Assembly (NCBI GenBank): GCA_002344215.1 | Contig: DDSV01000034.1 | Coordinates: forward strand, 92,734 to 156,733 | Reading direction: 5' to 3' | DNA length: 64,000 nucleotides | Origin: Akkermansiaceae bacterium UBA2381 | GTDB lineage: Bacteria > Verrucomicrobiota > Verrucomicrobiia > Verrucomicrobiales > DEV007 | Shown here: positions 1-9,437 of the stretch, in pieces | How the letters are laid out: the number at the start of each line of letters is the position of its first letter | How positions within the stretch are numbered: position 1 is the first letter of the stretch | Program-made: the position numbers and the translations under genes | The notes under the pieces: model-generated | Database searches by the model: none | What the model saw: the letters and a program-made list of their open reading frames with translations, nothing else | Told to the model about the DNA's origin: nothing

Positions 1-1
1 T

Positions 2-1204
2 GTAGGGCGGGCGCTCCGCCTGCCATTGCTCGTAGGGGTATTTGTCATCGCAAACGAAGTGTCCGCCCGCGACCTCCACGTCGGCATCGACCCGGAGGTC
101 CCCACGATTCACCACGCCATCAAGCTCGCCGCACCCGGCGACACCATCCACCTCGAGCCCGGTAAGGTCTATCGTGACTACGCGGGCTTTTACGGCAAAA
201 AGGGTGAGCCCGGCAAACCCATCACCCTCGACGGGCACGGGGCCATCCTCGACGGTTCCGATCCGCTCGATCCCGCGAAATGGAAGGAAGTATCTCCCGG
301 ACTTTTCTCCTGCGACGATCTGCTTCCCCGTCTCGATGACGCGATTCTCGGTCGCTGGTTTTTCCTCTGGAACGGGACGGTCAACCGTATGGGCATCAAC
401 TCGAAGGCGAAGAGCGCTCCGTTGAAAGCGCCCGAAGATCTCGTCCCCGGAGAATGGACTTTTGTCAGGGATGTTTCCCGCGATTTGCCCGATGCCAAAC
501 AGTTTTTCGGCACTTTCTACCTCAAACTCGCCCCCGGACGAACCCTGACCGATGAGGAAATTTTTGTCCCCGTCCGCAGTGCCGGGGTTCAGTTCTCCGG
601 AGACAATGCACATCTCGTCATTCGTGACCTCACTGCCCGATATCCCTACAACGACGGCTTCAACATCCATGGCGACTGTCGTGAGGTCGTCTTTGAAGAA
701 ATCCGGGCGATCGGCTGCGGAGATGACGGGATCAGCGCTCATGAATCGGCGCAGTATCGCGTCACCGATTTCATCAGCATCGGAAACAGCACCGGTATCT
801 GCGACACCGGCACGGCGACAACGAGCTATGAGAATGTCTTCATCGCCGATTGCAGCAGCGTCGATCTCTACTTCCTCGACGAAGGGCGCTATTCACTGAA
901 GAACGTGATCGTTTTCTCCTCGGCGATCAACCCTCTCACTATCACGGGCCGGGTGACGGGTGATTGCCGCATGACGATGGAGAATGTGTTCTTCCGCCGT
1001 CTTGTCGAACCCCGTCTCGGCCAGATTGCGGCAAAGGCCGTGCTCGAGGCGAGGCACTGCACCTTCGAGGGAATCGATCTTCGTGTCCTTGGCTCCGCGA
1101 CTTACGATAGCTGCCTCGTCAACGGCAAGCCCTCCGCCGAGGGCGCAATCGGGGCCGATGTTGAAGGACTCTCCCACCTCATTCCCGAAAGCCACCGCCC
1201 ATGA
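2..1204 (+). CDS. Exported right-handed parallel beta-helix protein (5' end at window edge)
   Basis: The frame is open to the window edge. A signal-peptide-like stretch (LRLPLLVGVFVIA...VSA) precedes a mature part beginning RDLHVG. The opening segment (TIHHAIKLAAPGDTIHLEPG) is typical of right-handed beta-helix proteins, in which a 'should I spread over many rungs' pattern of short beta strands follows; the second half (DGFNIHGD, CGDDGISAHES) resembles the PbH1 repeats of pectate-lyase-like and other polysaccharide-active proteins. No specific lyase active site is recognised, so the substrate is unknown. The stop overlaps the next start as ATGA, so it is translationally coupled to the sialidase-like gene. 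A TTG at 26 is an alternative start; in that case the first 24 bases are a palindromic intergenic element. Confidence 0.75.
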   Translation, partial: VGRALRLPLLVGVFVIANEVSARDLHVGIDPEVPTIHHAIKLAAPGDTIHLEPGKVYRDYAGFYGKKGEPGKPITLDGHGAILDGSDPLDPAKWKEVSPGLFSCDDLLPRLDDAILGRWFFLWNGTVNRMGINSKAKSAPLKAPEDLVPGEWTFVRDVSRDLPDAKQFFGTFYLKLAPGRTLTDEEIFVPVRSAGVQFSGDNAHLVIRDLTARYPYNDGFNIHGDCREVVFEEIRAIGCGDDGISAHESAQYRVTDFISIGNSTGICDTGTATTSYENVFIADCSSVDLYFLDEGRYSLKNVIVFSSAINPLTITGRVTGDCRMTMENVFFRRLVEPRLGQIAAKAVLEARHCTFEGIDLRVLGSATYDSCLVNGKPSAEGAIGADVEGLSHLIPESHRP

Positions 1205-2274
1205 AAATCTCCATCCTGTTTGTCCTCTCACTCGCCATTGCTTCCCGGGCCTCAGAGCCCGAGCCTCCCGGGATCCAGCATCACGTCGCGGTGAAGGACG
1301 TCTGTGCCTGGCCGGCCCTGACCTTGCTTCCCGACGGATCGATCAATGCAACGCTCTTCAGCAAACCCAGTCACGGGCAGGTTGCCGGAGCAATCGAAGT
1401 GTGGAACAGCGCCGACGGGGAAGCGTGGACAAAGCGGGGTGATCCTGCTCCCAATGATCCCGACACGAACCGCATGAACCACGCCGCGGGCCTCGCGGTC
1501 AACGGTGACCTGCTCGTCCTTTGCTCGGGATGGACAAATGTGAAACAGCCGCAGCGTCCAAAGCAGGGTGACTTCCGCGACGACATCCTTTCGACCTGGG
1601 TCTGCCGGAGCTCTGATGGCGGCAAGACCTGGACGCAGCTGAAGGACTTCCCCGCCCCCGACCCGGGCTGGTCGCACTACATCCCTTTCGGTGACATCAA
1701 GCAGGGCGACGACGGGGCGCTCCACGTGTCGTGTTACGGCGGTGAATTCACCGATCCTGCCCAAAGTACCAAAACGAAAGGCTATCGTTCCTGGCATTTC
1801 CTCAGCGATGACGATGGCAAGACCTGGACACGGACTTCGGTGATCCATCCGACCGGCAACGAAACGACCGTCTTGCATCTCGGGGGCAAACGCTGGCTCG
1901 CCGCCTCGCGGGAGCGGGCCATGGATCTTTTCTGGTCGGAGGACGACGGGGTCACCTGGGGCGAACCGCTTCGCGTCACCGCGCCGAATGAGATCAACGG
2001 ACACCTCGTTCGGCTAAAGGACGGACGCCTCGTCCTCAGCCACGGCTGCCGGGTGAAGGACCGTTTCGGCGTGCTCGCCAAGATCAGCAGTGACGAGGGC
2101 AGAACCTGGTCCGAGCCCTTTCGGATTGCGACTTCGCGGGAGGGCGACTGCGGCTACCCGAGCACGGTGCAGCGCGCCGATGGCAAGCTGGTAACGGCCT
2201 GGTATGCGAAGGCGTCGCCACTTTACGAATCCTATCAGATGGGCGTTTCGATCTGGGAGGCCCCGAAGCCATAA
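1201..2274 (+). CDS. Exported BNR-repeat (sialidase-fold) protein
   Basis: A 357-aa protein with an N-terminal Sec signal (MKISILFVLSLAIASRAS). Four Asp-box motifs of the form S-x-D-x-G-x-T-W lie at about residues 136, 201, 246 and 296 (SSDGGKTW, SDDDGKTW, SEDDGVTW, SSDEGRTW). They mark the beta-hairpins of a six-bladed sialidase propeller. The family includes exo-sialidases and many related glycan-binding or hydrolysing proteins; the arginine triad of true sialidases was not established, so sialic acid as substrate is not claimed. It overlaps the upstream gene by 4 bases (ATGA), which implies an operon. Confidence 0.82.
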   Translation: MKISILFVLSLAIASRASEPEPPGIQHHVAVKDVCAWPALTLLPDGSINATLFSKPSHGQVAGAIEVWNSADGEAWTKRGDPAPNDPDTNRMNHAAGLAVNGDLLVLCSGWTNVKQPQRPKQGDFRDDILSTWVCRSSDGGKTWTQLKDFPAPDPGWSHYIPFGDIKQGDDGALHVSCYGGEFTDPAQSTKTKGYRSWHFLSDDDGKTWTRTSVIHPTGNETTVLHLGGKRWLAASRERAMDLFWSEDDGVTWGEPLRVTAPNEINGHLVRLKDGRLVLSHGCRVKDRFGVLAKISSDEGRTWSEPFRIATSREGDCGYPSTVQRADGKLVTAWYAKASPLYESYQMGVSIWEAPKP

Positions 2275-2317
2275 CGGTTCTCCGACATCAATCAGCACCC
2301 CGTAATCTCGTTAGTCT

Positions 2318-3799
2318 ATGAAACGATCAATCCTTCCACTCGTCCTCAGTTTCGCCACCCTCGTTGCCCAGGCCGCTGAGCCCATCAATTTAGGCGGACG
2401 TCGTGAACTTTTTGCGGACCAGTTCCTCATCGACCAACTCAATGGCGTTCGCCTCCAACTCCACGCCCCGCGCGACGAGGGCATCGCCTTTGCCTTCGAC
2501 CAACCCTGGGAAGGGCTTTTCAGCGGCTATGCCACCATCGTCACGCTGGAAGACGGCAGCCTGCGAGCCTACTACCGTGGCAAGGCGGTCGCGAACCGCG
2601 ACGGCAGTGAGGAAGAGGTCACCTGCGTTGCCGAATCGAAGGACGGCCGAACCTGGACGAAACCCGAGCTCGGCCTTTTCGAAGCCAACGGCACCAAGGC
2701 GAACAACCTCGTCCTGATGAGCGCCAAGACCTCACCGCACAATTTCAGCCCTTTCCGTGACACGCATCCCGGCGTGCCCGAGGGCGAGCGCTTCAAGGCC
2801 TTTGGCGGCACGATGGAGGGGGGAGGGCTCGTTGCGTGGAAATCGGCCGACGGTTATCGCTGGGAAAAGATGGCCGAGGCGCCCGTCATCACGAAGGAGA
2901 TGGTGCCTTACAAATACATGTTCGATTCGCAGAACGTGCCCTTCTGGTCGGAGGCCGAGGGGAAATACGTCGCCTACTACCGCGTCTTCGAGGACGGCAT
3001 TCGCCGCATCGTGCGGAGCGAGAGCAGCGACTTTCTCACTTGGACACCGCCGATTCTGCTTGGCTATCGGAATCCGGAAGGAGAAGCCCCCATCGAGCAT
3101 CTCTACACAAATCAGACGAGCCCCTATTTCCGGGCGCCGCATCTCTACGTCGCCATCGCGGCTCGCTTCATGCCGGGTCGTCAGGTCCTCAATGATGAGC
3201 AGGCCAAGGCGATCAACGTGAACCCCGGCTACTTCAAGGACACCTCCGACGCCATCTTCATGACGACACGCCCGGCCGAAGGCGCGGATCATCTCGCCGT
3301 CTACGACCGCACCTTTCTGGAGGGTTTCATCCGTGGCGGCATCGGTGCGCAGAACTGGGTTTCGCGGACGAACTATCCGGCGCTCAATGTCGTGCCCACC
3401 GGCCCGGCCGAGATGTCCGTCTATGTGAACCAGGACTACGCCCAGCCCACCGCCCACCTGCGCCGTTATTCGCTGCGGATCGATGGATTCGCTTCGCTGC
3501 ACTGTGGTTATGCGGGCGGACATGCTATCACCAAGCCGCTCATTTTCACGGGGCGTGCGCTCTCGTTGAATTTCTCCACCTCGGCCGCCGGAGGCGTGAA
3601 GGTGGGCATCGAAGAGGCCGACGGCAAACCGATGCCCGGCTTTACCGTCGAGGATTGCCAGATGCAGATCGGCAACGAGATCGATCGCAAGGTCACCTGG
3701 AAATCCGGAACCGACGTCAGTGCCCTCGCCGGCAAACCGGTGCGGCTGCGCTTCTCGATGAAAGACGCGGATGTCTTTTCCTTCCAATTCACCGAATGA
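2318..3799 (+). CDS. Exported propeller hydrolase-like protein (GH32/GH43-like, PVC family)
   Basis: A 493-aa protein with a clear signal peptide (MKRSILPLVLSFATLVAQA). The segments LEDGSLRAYYRG, CVAESKDGRTWTKPELGLFE and NFSPFRDTHPGVP are characteristic of a large uncharacterised family of exported five-bladed-propeller proteins common in Planctomycetes and Verrucomicrobia, distantly like GH32/GH43/sialidase folds. It shares the ES-x-DG-x-TW-TKPELGL block with the gene at 5518, so the two are probably paralogues. The C-terminal ~130 residues look like a separate beta-sandwich. The stop overlaps the next start. Role in glycan breakdown is inferred from context. Confidence 0.72.
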   Translation: MKRSILPLVLSFATLVAQAAEPINLGGRRELFADQFLIDQLNGVRLQLHAPRDEGIAFAFDQPWEGLFSGYATIVTLEDGSLRAYYRGKAVANRDGSEEEVTCVAESKDGRTWTKPELGLFEANGTKANNLVLMSAKTSPHNFSPFRDTHPGVPEGERFKAFGGTMEGGGLVAWKSADGYRWEKMAEAPVITKEMVPYKYMFDSQNVPFWSEAEGKYVAYYRVFEDGIRRIVRSESSDFLTWTPPILLGYRNPEGEAPIEHLYTNQTSPYFRAPHLYVAIAARFMPGRQVLNDEQAKAINVNPGYFKDTSDAIFMTTRPAEGADHLAVYDRTFLEGFIRGGIGAQNWVSRTNYPALNVVPTGPAEMSVYVNQDYAQPTAHLRRYSLRIDGFASLHCGYAGGHAITKPLIFTGRALSLNFSTSAAGGVKVGIEEADGKPMPGFTVEDCQMQIGNEIDRKVTWKSGTDVSALAGKPVRLRFSMKDADVFSFQFTE

Positions 3800-5490
3800 T
3801 GAGATCCGCCTGCCTCTCACTGCTGCTCGTGGTCGTCGCGTCACCCTGGCTTGCGGCCGGGGATGACCCGGTCGTCGGCGGCATCTGGATGATGGGGCAG
3901 TCGCTCGGAGACGGCTCGGAGTCGCTCCCGCTCGTGACGCCGGACGACACGGGGTGGGGGAATCTCGCTTTCCGCCGCGGTGTCCGCACTTGGCTGCCCG
4001 GGCCCGACGCGGCCAATCCCGAACAGCGTCCGGCGGATCAGTTCGAGTTTGTCCCCCTGCGTGCCGAAGCGAACGGCGGGCTCGGTGAGACGGTGGCGAA
4101 TGGACTGGCCGATCATCTCAAGTCGGCGCTAGTCGTGAGGGAGAGGCCTCCTGACAAAACAACAACGCCGCAATATCTCGTCGCCTTTGCCGGACAAGGC
4201 GGACGGCAAATTCAGGAGCTCTCGCCCTCCGACTTGTCCACCGATCCCCGCACGCCCGAGTCGCGGCGTCATGGCGGTGGCTACTACCGAACCAGTATCG
4301 ACGACGCGCGGCGGGCCGTCGCGGTGGCGGCAAAACTGGGAAAGAAGTTCCGGATCGAAGCGCTCTACTGGATGCAGGGCGAAGGAAACGGTGGCCCCAC
4401 CGGCGGCATCGTGCCGACGCGTTGGGATGCGGAAATCCCGCGTCCTGCCGGACTCGAATGGTATCGCGATCAACTCATCTCCTACCGGAAGCAGTGGTCC
4501 GCCGATCTCGCCGCCATCACCGGTCAGCAGGGAGAAATCCCGATGTTCACGTATCAAACCCTGGGTCCGGCGGGCGAAGCACAGCTCATGGCGGCGGATA
4601 CTGATGAGGCGATCCATCTCGTCGGCCCCCACTACGCCGTGCCCAGCGCGCTGAACAGCCGCACCCCGGGCGGACGTCATGGTGATGCCATCCACCTCTC
4701 CGCCGATGGCGAGCGCTGGTGGGGCGAGCAGGTGGGGAAGGTGATGCATCGCGTCCTGCATCTCGGTGAGAAATGGGAGCCTCTGCGTCCCCTCGCGGCC
4801 CGACTTGAAGACACCCGCGAGAGTCTCCTCATCGACTTCTCCGTGCCGCGACCGCCCCTGGTGATCGAGACAGAGTTTCTGCCCCGCCAGGAAATCGCCG
4901 CGACGGGTGGTTATCAGTCGCTCGCGGGTTTCCGGGCACGTGGTGCCTCCGGCGGGCTTTTGCTTCTCAGCGGAGTTGAGGTCGCCGGACCGACCCAGGT
5001 GCGATTGCGATTCGCGAAGACCCTGCCGGTGGGAGAGGTATGTTCGATCAGCTACGGGCATCCGGCGACGGTGGCTCTGGGTGCGATCACCGGCTTGCGC
5101 GATGGACCGATGACTGATGGCCAGGCGACACAGGAACTCGTGCTGGCGAAAGATTTTAGCCCCTCGCTCGCGCCCCTCGTTGCCGAAGGCGCGTTCTTTA
5201 TAAGCTGCGATGAGGGTGGTGCGGCCCGACGCGCGCCGGTCCGTTGGGTCGGCGAAGAGAACGGAGCTACTCTGCTGCGCTTCGAACCCCGGGAATTGCG
5301 CGACGGGCGTCCCTTTGAGGTGGGGCAATCGATCACCGCCTCCCGTGCCTTTAGCTACGGCAATCTGCGCGACTCCGATCCCGAGACCTCGGTGTATCAC
5401 TTTGCCGACTCGGCCTACGGTCAACGCGCCGGAACGCCCTATCCACTGTGGAACTGGTGCGTGCTCTTTTCCGATCTGAAGGCCCTGTGA
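3796..5490 (+). CDS. Exported sialate O-acetylesterase-like SGNH protein
   Basis: From the ATG that overlaps the previous stop (ATGATGAG) the product is 564 aa with a signal peptide (CLSLLLVVVASPWLAAG). The SASA/SGNH pattern is visible: block I GQSLGDGS near residue 33 (nucleophile Ser), a WMQGEGNGG block near 191, and a late D-x-x-H (DAIHLS) near 297 supplying the catalytic His. This family removes acyl groups from glycans. The ~200 C-terminal residues after the esterase domain look like beta-sandwich modules. The longer open frame that begins upstream lacks a signal peptide and lies inside the preceding gene, so the later start was chosen. Confidence 0.75.
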   Translation: MMRSACLSLLLVVVASPWLAAGDDPVVGGIWMMGQSLGDGSESLPLVTPDDTGWGNLAFRRGVRTWLPGPDAANPEQRPADQFEFVPLRAEANGGLGETVANGLADHLKSALVVRERPPDKTTTPQYLVAFAGQGGRQIQELSPSDLSTDPRTPESRRHGGGYYRTSIDDARRAVAVAAKLGKKFRIEALYWMQGEGNGGPTGGIVPTRWDAEIPRPAGLEWYRDQLISYRKQWSADLAAITGQQGEIPMFTYQTLGPAGEAQLMAADTDEAIHLVGPHYAVPSALNSRTPGGRHGDAIHLSADGERWWGEQVGKVMHRVLHLGEKWEPLRPLAARLEDTRESLLIDFSVPRPPLVIETEFLPRQEIAATGGYQSLAGFRARGASGGLLLLSGVEVAGPTQVRLRFAKTLPVGEVCSISYGHPATVALGAITGLRDGPMTDGQATQELVLAKDFSPSLAPLVAEGAFFISCDEGGAARRAPVRWVGEENGATLLRFEPRELRDGRPFEVGQSITASRAFSYGNLRDSDPETSVYHFADSAYGQRAGTPYPLWNWCVLFSDLKAL

Positions 5491-5517
5491 TGCAAACACC
5501 TCAATCCGTGTGACTTC

Positions 5518-7059
5518 ATGAAACAGCTACTTCCCGTTTTTTTCGCGATTTGCCTGACAAACGTCCACGCCGCCGAGCAGGTCTTCTTCTCCTTCGACGA
5601 CCATGCTATCCCGTTCCGGGACAATGTCGCGGTGACGCCGATCACGGCGGAGAAACATCCCGCCAATCCGGTGCTGAGGCGAGGTCCCGCGGGATCACCG
5701 GATCATGGTCATGCCATTCTCTACGGGACCGTGCTGAAGCTCGATGGGAAATTCCGGATGTGGTATCTCGGCATGTTCGAGACCGAGATCAAGTCGGGGC
5801 AGGCCCCCGGATGGTGGCGGCCAATGTGCTATGCCGAGAGCGAGGACGGCGTGACCTGGACCAAACCCGAGCTCGGTCTCGTCGACTTCAACGGCAACAA
5901 GAAGAACAATATCTGCCTCATCGAGTCGGAGGTACCCTCGCTCGCGAAGGTGAACGACTTCCTCTCCATCCTCCATGAGCCCGATGAACCGGATCCCTCG
6001 CGCCGCTTCAAATGCGTCTATATCGCCCATCCGCCCTTCGAGGATGTCCGTGGCGGACGCAGCGGGATCGGTCCGAATGAAAAGCGCTGGGGCGCCTTCA
6101 TCGCCGCGACAAGCGCGGATGGTCTGACCTGGAAGGTGGTCGGAGACCGTCCCATGAACGCGGGGAACGAGCGCTTCGAAGTCTCGGGACTCTATCGCTT
6201 CGGGAACTTCTACTATGCGCCCGGCCAGTTGCTCTCGCCCTGGGCCTGGCGGATGGATGGCAGCGATGTGGGGCGGGTCACGCTGAGCTATCGATCGCCG
6301 GATTTTGTGACCTGGTCCCGGGCGAAAGCCTTTGCCTTCGCGCGTCCTGGTCAGCTCACTTCGGAGCCCATCAAAGGACAGCAGGGCCACATGGGCGCGG
6401 GGATGTGGAATCGCGGTAATGTCATCATCGGACTCAATGGCCTGTGGCAGGATGCTGCCGAAAAGCCCGCTGATCCGAAGCAGTGGAATCTCGGGGTCGC
6501 GGTTGATCTCGGCCTGATCGTGAGTAATGACGGGATCCATTTCCGCGAACCAATCCCGGACCACAAAGTCATCCCGCGCGGTAAGCCGGGTGAATGGGAC
6601 GACGTCGCGATTCTGCAGGGCCACGCCTTCGTCAATGAGGGCGACAAGACGATGATCTGGTATTCGCATTGGGATACGGGATCGACTTTAAAGAACATGG
6701 AGATCGGTCTCGCGACCCTGCGGCGTGACGGCTTTGCCTATCTCTCGCGGAAAGTGGCGGACTCTCCTGCCCACGTCGTGACCACGACTTTCGAGGCCGG
6801 GGAAGGGGAGCGTGTGTTTGTGAATGTGGAGGGCGTGACGGGATCGGCACCCCTGAAGGTCGAGTTGCTCGACGATTTTGATCGGCCCGTGCCGGAGTTT
6901 TCCGGGGAGGATGCGGGCACAGTGGCTTTGTCAGGAACGCGGGTAGCGGTCGATTTCCCCAAAGGCACCATTCCCTCAGGACGCCAACTCGCGATGAAGG
7001 TCACCCTGCCCGAAGGGGCCGATGCGAAGCTTTACGCGCTTTATATCGGAACGGAGTGA
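5518..7059 (+). CDS. Exported propeller hydrolase-like protein, paralogue of the 2318 gene
   Basis: A 513-aa protein with signal MKQLLPVFFAICLTNVHA. It carries the YAESEDGVTWTKPELGLVDF block also found in the gene at 2318, plus KFRMWYLGMF and YRFGNFYYAPGQ, as expected for a five-bladed-propeller hydrolase-like family of PVC bacteria. The final ~80 residues (FEAGEGERVFVNVEGVTG onward) form a small beta-sandwich. It lies 27 bases downstream of the esterase-like gene and 4 bases before the amidohydrolase/aminotransferase fusion, hence probably the last exported member of the operon. Substrate unknown. Confidence 0.72.
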   Translation: MKQLLPVFFAICLTNVHAAEQVFFSFDDHAIPFRDNVAVTPITAEKHPANPVLRRGPAGSPDHGHAILYGTVLKLDGKFRMWYLGMFETEIKSGQAPGWWRPMCYAESEDGVTWTKPELGLVDFNGNKKNNICLIESEVPSLAKVNDFLSILHEPDEPDPSRRFKCVYIAHPPFEDVRGGRSGIGPNEKRWGAFIAATSADGLTWKVVGDRPMNAGNERFEVSGLYRFGNFYYAPGQLLSPWAWRMDGSDVGRVTLSYRSPDFVTWSRAKAFAFARPGQLTSEPIKGQQGHMGAGMWNRGNVIIGLNGLWQDAAEKPADPKQWNLGVAVDLGLIVSNDGIHFREPIPDHKVIPRGKPGEWDDVAILQGHAFVNEGDKTMIWYSHWDTGSTLKNMEIGLATLRRDGFAYLSRKVADSPAHVVTTTFEAGEGERVFVNVEGVTGSAPLKVELLDDFDRPVPEFSGEDAGTVALSGTRVAVDFPKGTIPSGRQLAMKVTLPEGADAKLYALYIGTE

Positions 7060-7063
7060 ACTC

Positions 7064-9397
7064 ATGAGCGACGCACCCATCAACCCCTACGTCTGGGCCG
7101 AAATCACCGACTACGATCTCGAGCTCTGGCATCGCCATCTCGCCGACTTCGTGCCGTCCGATTCCTTCGATGCGCACGCCCATCTCTGGAGAACGCAGGA
7201 TCTCGGCTCGCCGACACCGGCCCTCGCCGCAGCCGGTCCCGCGGTCGTGACGCGTGCGACCTACGACGAGCGCCTTTCCCTCTGGATGCCGGACCGCTGT
7301 CCGACGGGCGGACTTTTCTTTCCCTTTCCAACCCGCGTCCTCGACGTCGAGGGGGCAAACCGCCACCTTGCCGTTGAAATGCGGAAGGATCCGCGCTCGC
7401 GAGGACTCATGATCGCGACGCCGCGTCAGGATCCGGCGGCGGTGGAGCGCCAACTCGACGAGGATGGTTTCGTCGGCTTCAAGGTCTACCACCTTTTCGC
7501 CGAGCGTCCCGACACCCTCTTCGCGCCGACGGGCGAATTCATCCCCGAATGGGCCTGGGATCTCGCCGATCAGCGCGGCCTTTTCATCATGCTTCATATG
7601 GTCCTGCCCCGGGCCGTGGCCGAGGAGGAAAACCAGCGCTACATACGCGAGCATTGCATTCGTTATCCCAAGGCCAAGCTCATCCTCGCCCATGCCGCTC
7701 GTGGCTTCTGCGGACGACACACGGTCGAGGGCATCGCGTCGCTCCGGGGACTCGACAACGTCTTCTTCGACACCTCGGCGGTGTGCGAGGCTTCGGCCTT
7801 CGAGGCGATCCTCGAGGTCTTCGGTCCGACCCGTCTCTGGCACGGGGCCGATTTCTGCGTGACCGAGATGCGGAGCCGATGCGTCAATCTCGCCGACGGA
7901 TTCCTCTGGCTCGATGAAATCCGGGCCGACTTTTCGAAATCGCGCTTCGCCAGGCCGACCCTGCTCGGACTGGAATCGCTCCTCGCCCTGAAAGAAGCCT
8001 GTCTCAACCAACACCTAGACGCGACCGACGTGGAGGAGATCTTCTGTCTCGGGGCCCGGCGTGAATTGGGGCTTCCGCTGCCGCGTCCCGTGCCCGATGT
8101 CCAGGCTGCCTATCGAGTTGCGAAGATTCTCATTCCCGGTGGCACTCAACTGCTCAGCAAACGTCCCGAGATGTTTGCACCGGAGCAGTGGCCCGCCTAC
8201 TACCGCGAAGCGCGGGGGTGTGAAGTGATCGACCTGGAAGGGCGCAAGTTCCTCGATTTCAGCCTGGGAGGGATTCTTTCGACGATCCTCGGTGCCGCCG
8301 ATCCTGACGTGAACGCTGCGGTGATCCGGCGGGTTTCCCTCGGATCGATGTCCACCTTGCAGACCCATGACGAGGTCGAACTCGCGCTGGAGCTTATTGG
8401 GATCCACTCCTGGGCCGAGCAGGTACGCTTCACCCGGAGCGGTGGCGAAACCATGGCCGTGGCTGTGCGCGTCGCCCGCGCCGCGACTGGCCGGGACAAG
8501 GTCGCCCTCTGCGGTTATCACGGCTGGCACGACTGGTATCTCGCGGCCAATCTCGGAGGGGAAAACCTCGGGGGGCATCTCCTGCCCGGTCTCGATCCCG
8601 CGGGCGTGCCGGCGGCGCTGGCGGGACACACTCTGACCTTCCATTACAACCGCCTCGACGAACTCGACGCGATCCTTACCAACCACTCCCACGAACTCGC
8701 CGCCATCGTGATGGAACCAACCCGTTACGCCGATCCCGAACCCGGATTCCTCGAAGGTGTGCGCGAACGTTGTGATCGTCACGGAATCCGTCTGATCTTT
8801 GATGAAATCTCGGTCGGTTGGAGACTTTGTCTTGGTGGCGCCCATTTGAAGTATGGCGTTACACCCGACCTCGCGGTCTTCGCCAAGGCGCTCGGCAATG
8901 GATTTGCCATCGGTGCGGCGATGGGGAAAGCCGAGGCGATGGAGGCGGCGCAACGCTCCTTCATCTCGAGCACCTTCTGGACCGAAGGTGTCGGTCCGGC
9001 CGCTGCTCTAGCATGCGTGCGAAAGATGCGCCGAATCGATGTGCCTGCGCATCTTGCGAAGATCGGGAGTCTCGTCCGGTCAGGCTGGCAGTCTCTGGGC
9101 GAAAAACATGGCTTGCCGATCAAAGTCGGCGGTCGTCCCGAGATGGCGCTGCTTGCTTTCGATCATCCTGAATCGGCGGCCATGCTCACCCTGATGACCG
9201 CACGGATGCTGAAACGCGGCTTCCTCGCCGGGGGGGGCTTCAATCCCATGCTCGCCCATGAGCCTCATCACGTCGCGCTCTTCCTTGCTGCCCTCGACGA
9301 GGTCTTTGCGGAACTGGCAGAGGCGATGTCGGAGGGCGACATTGCGGGACGCATTGGAGGACCGGTGAAGCATACGGGATTTGCGAGATTGACCTGA
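7064..9397 (+). CDS. Amidohydrolase-2 / class III aminotransferase fusion
   Basis: A 777-aa cytoplasmic protein made of two enzymes. Residues ~1-340 form an amidohydrolase-2 TIM barrel: metal-binding HxH in FDAHAHLW near residue 36, LHMVLP, LILAHAARG, and LWHGADF. Residues ~345-777 form a PLP-dependent class III aminotransferase of the glutamate-1-semialdehyde aminomutase type: GYHGWHDWY, IFDEISVGWR (Asp contacting the pyridine N) and VFAKALGNG with the presumed Schiff-base Lys near residue 607. The ATG at 7064 is preferred over an upstream in-frame start that would overlap the previous gene. Context suggests it processes an amino sugar or a sugar-acid released by the exported enzymes; the substrate is not deducible. 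Confidence 0.85.
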   Translation: MSDAPINPYVWAEITDYDLELWHRHLADFVPSDSFDAHAHLWRTQDLGSPTPALAAAGPAVVTRATYDERLSLWMPDRCPTGGLFFPFPTRVLDVEGANRHLAVEMRKDPRSRGLMIATPRQDPAAVERQLDEDGFVGFKVYHLFAERPDTLFAPTGEFIPEWAWDLADQRGLFIMLHMVLPRAVAEEENQRYIREHCIRYPKAKLILAHAARGFCGRHTVEGIASLRGLDNVFFDTSAVCEASAFEAILEVFGPTRLWHGADFCVTEMRSRCVNLADGFLWLDEIRADFSKSRFARPTLLGLESLLALKEACLNQHLDATDVEEIFCLGARRELGLPLPRPVPDVQAAYRVAKILIPGGTQLLSKRPEMFAPEQWPAYYREARGCEVIDLEGRKFLDFSLGGILSTILGAADPDVNAAVIRRVSLGSMSTLQTHDEVELALELIGIHSWAEQVRFTRSGGETMAVAVRVARAATGRDKVALCGYHGWHDWYLAANLGGENLGGHLLPGLDPAGVPAALAGHTLTFHYNRLDELDAILTNHSHELAAIVMEPTRYADPEPGFLEGVRERCDRHGIRLIFDEISVGWRLCLGGAHLKYGVTPDLAVFAKALGNGFAIGAAMGKAEAMEAAQRSFISSTFWTEGVGPAAALACVRKMRRIDVPAHLAKIGSLVRSGWQSLGEKHGLPIKVGGRPEMALLAFDHPESAAMLTLMTARMLKRGFLAGGGFNPMLAHEPHHVALFLAALDEVFAELAEAMSEGDIAGRIGGPVKHTGFARLT

Positions 9398-9437
9398 CAG
9401 GATCCAGGGAATGGATTTACCCTCTTGACTCCGTCGG

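Noticed and set aside
2732..3844. 370-residue reading frame on the minus strand
   Set aside because: Antisense to the propeller gene at 2318; long frames are expected opposite G+C-rich genes with biased third positions.
4129..5499. 456-residue reading frame on the minus strand
   Set aside because: Antisense to the SGNH esterase gene; low-complexity, Arg-rich translation, no family motif, no signal or start context.
7001..8953. Two adjoining minus-strand frames (337 and 312 residues)
   Set aside because: Antisense to the amidohydrolase/aminotransferase fusion, whose catalytic motifs are intact in the sense frame.
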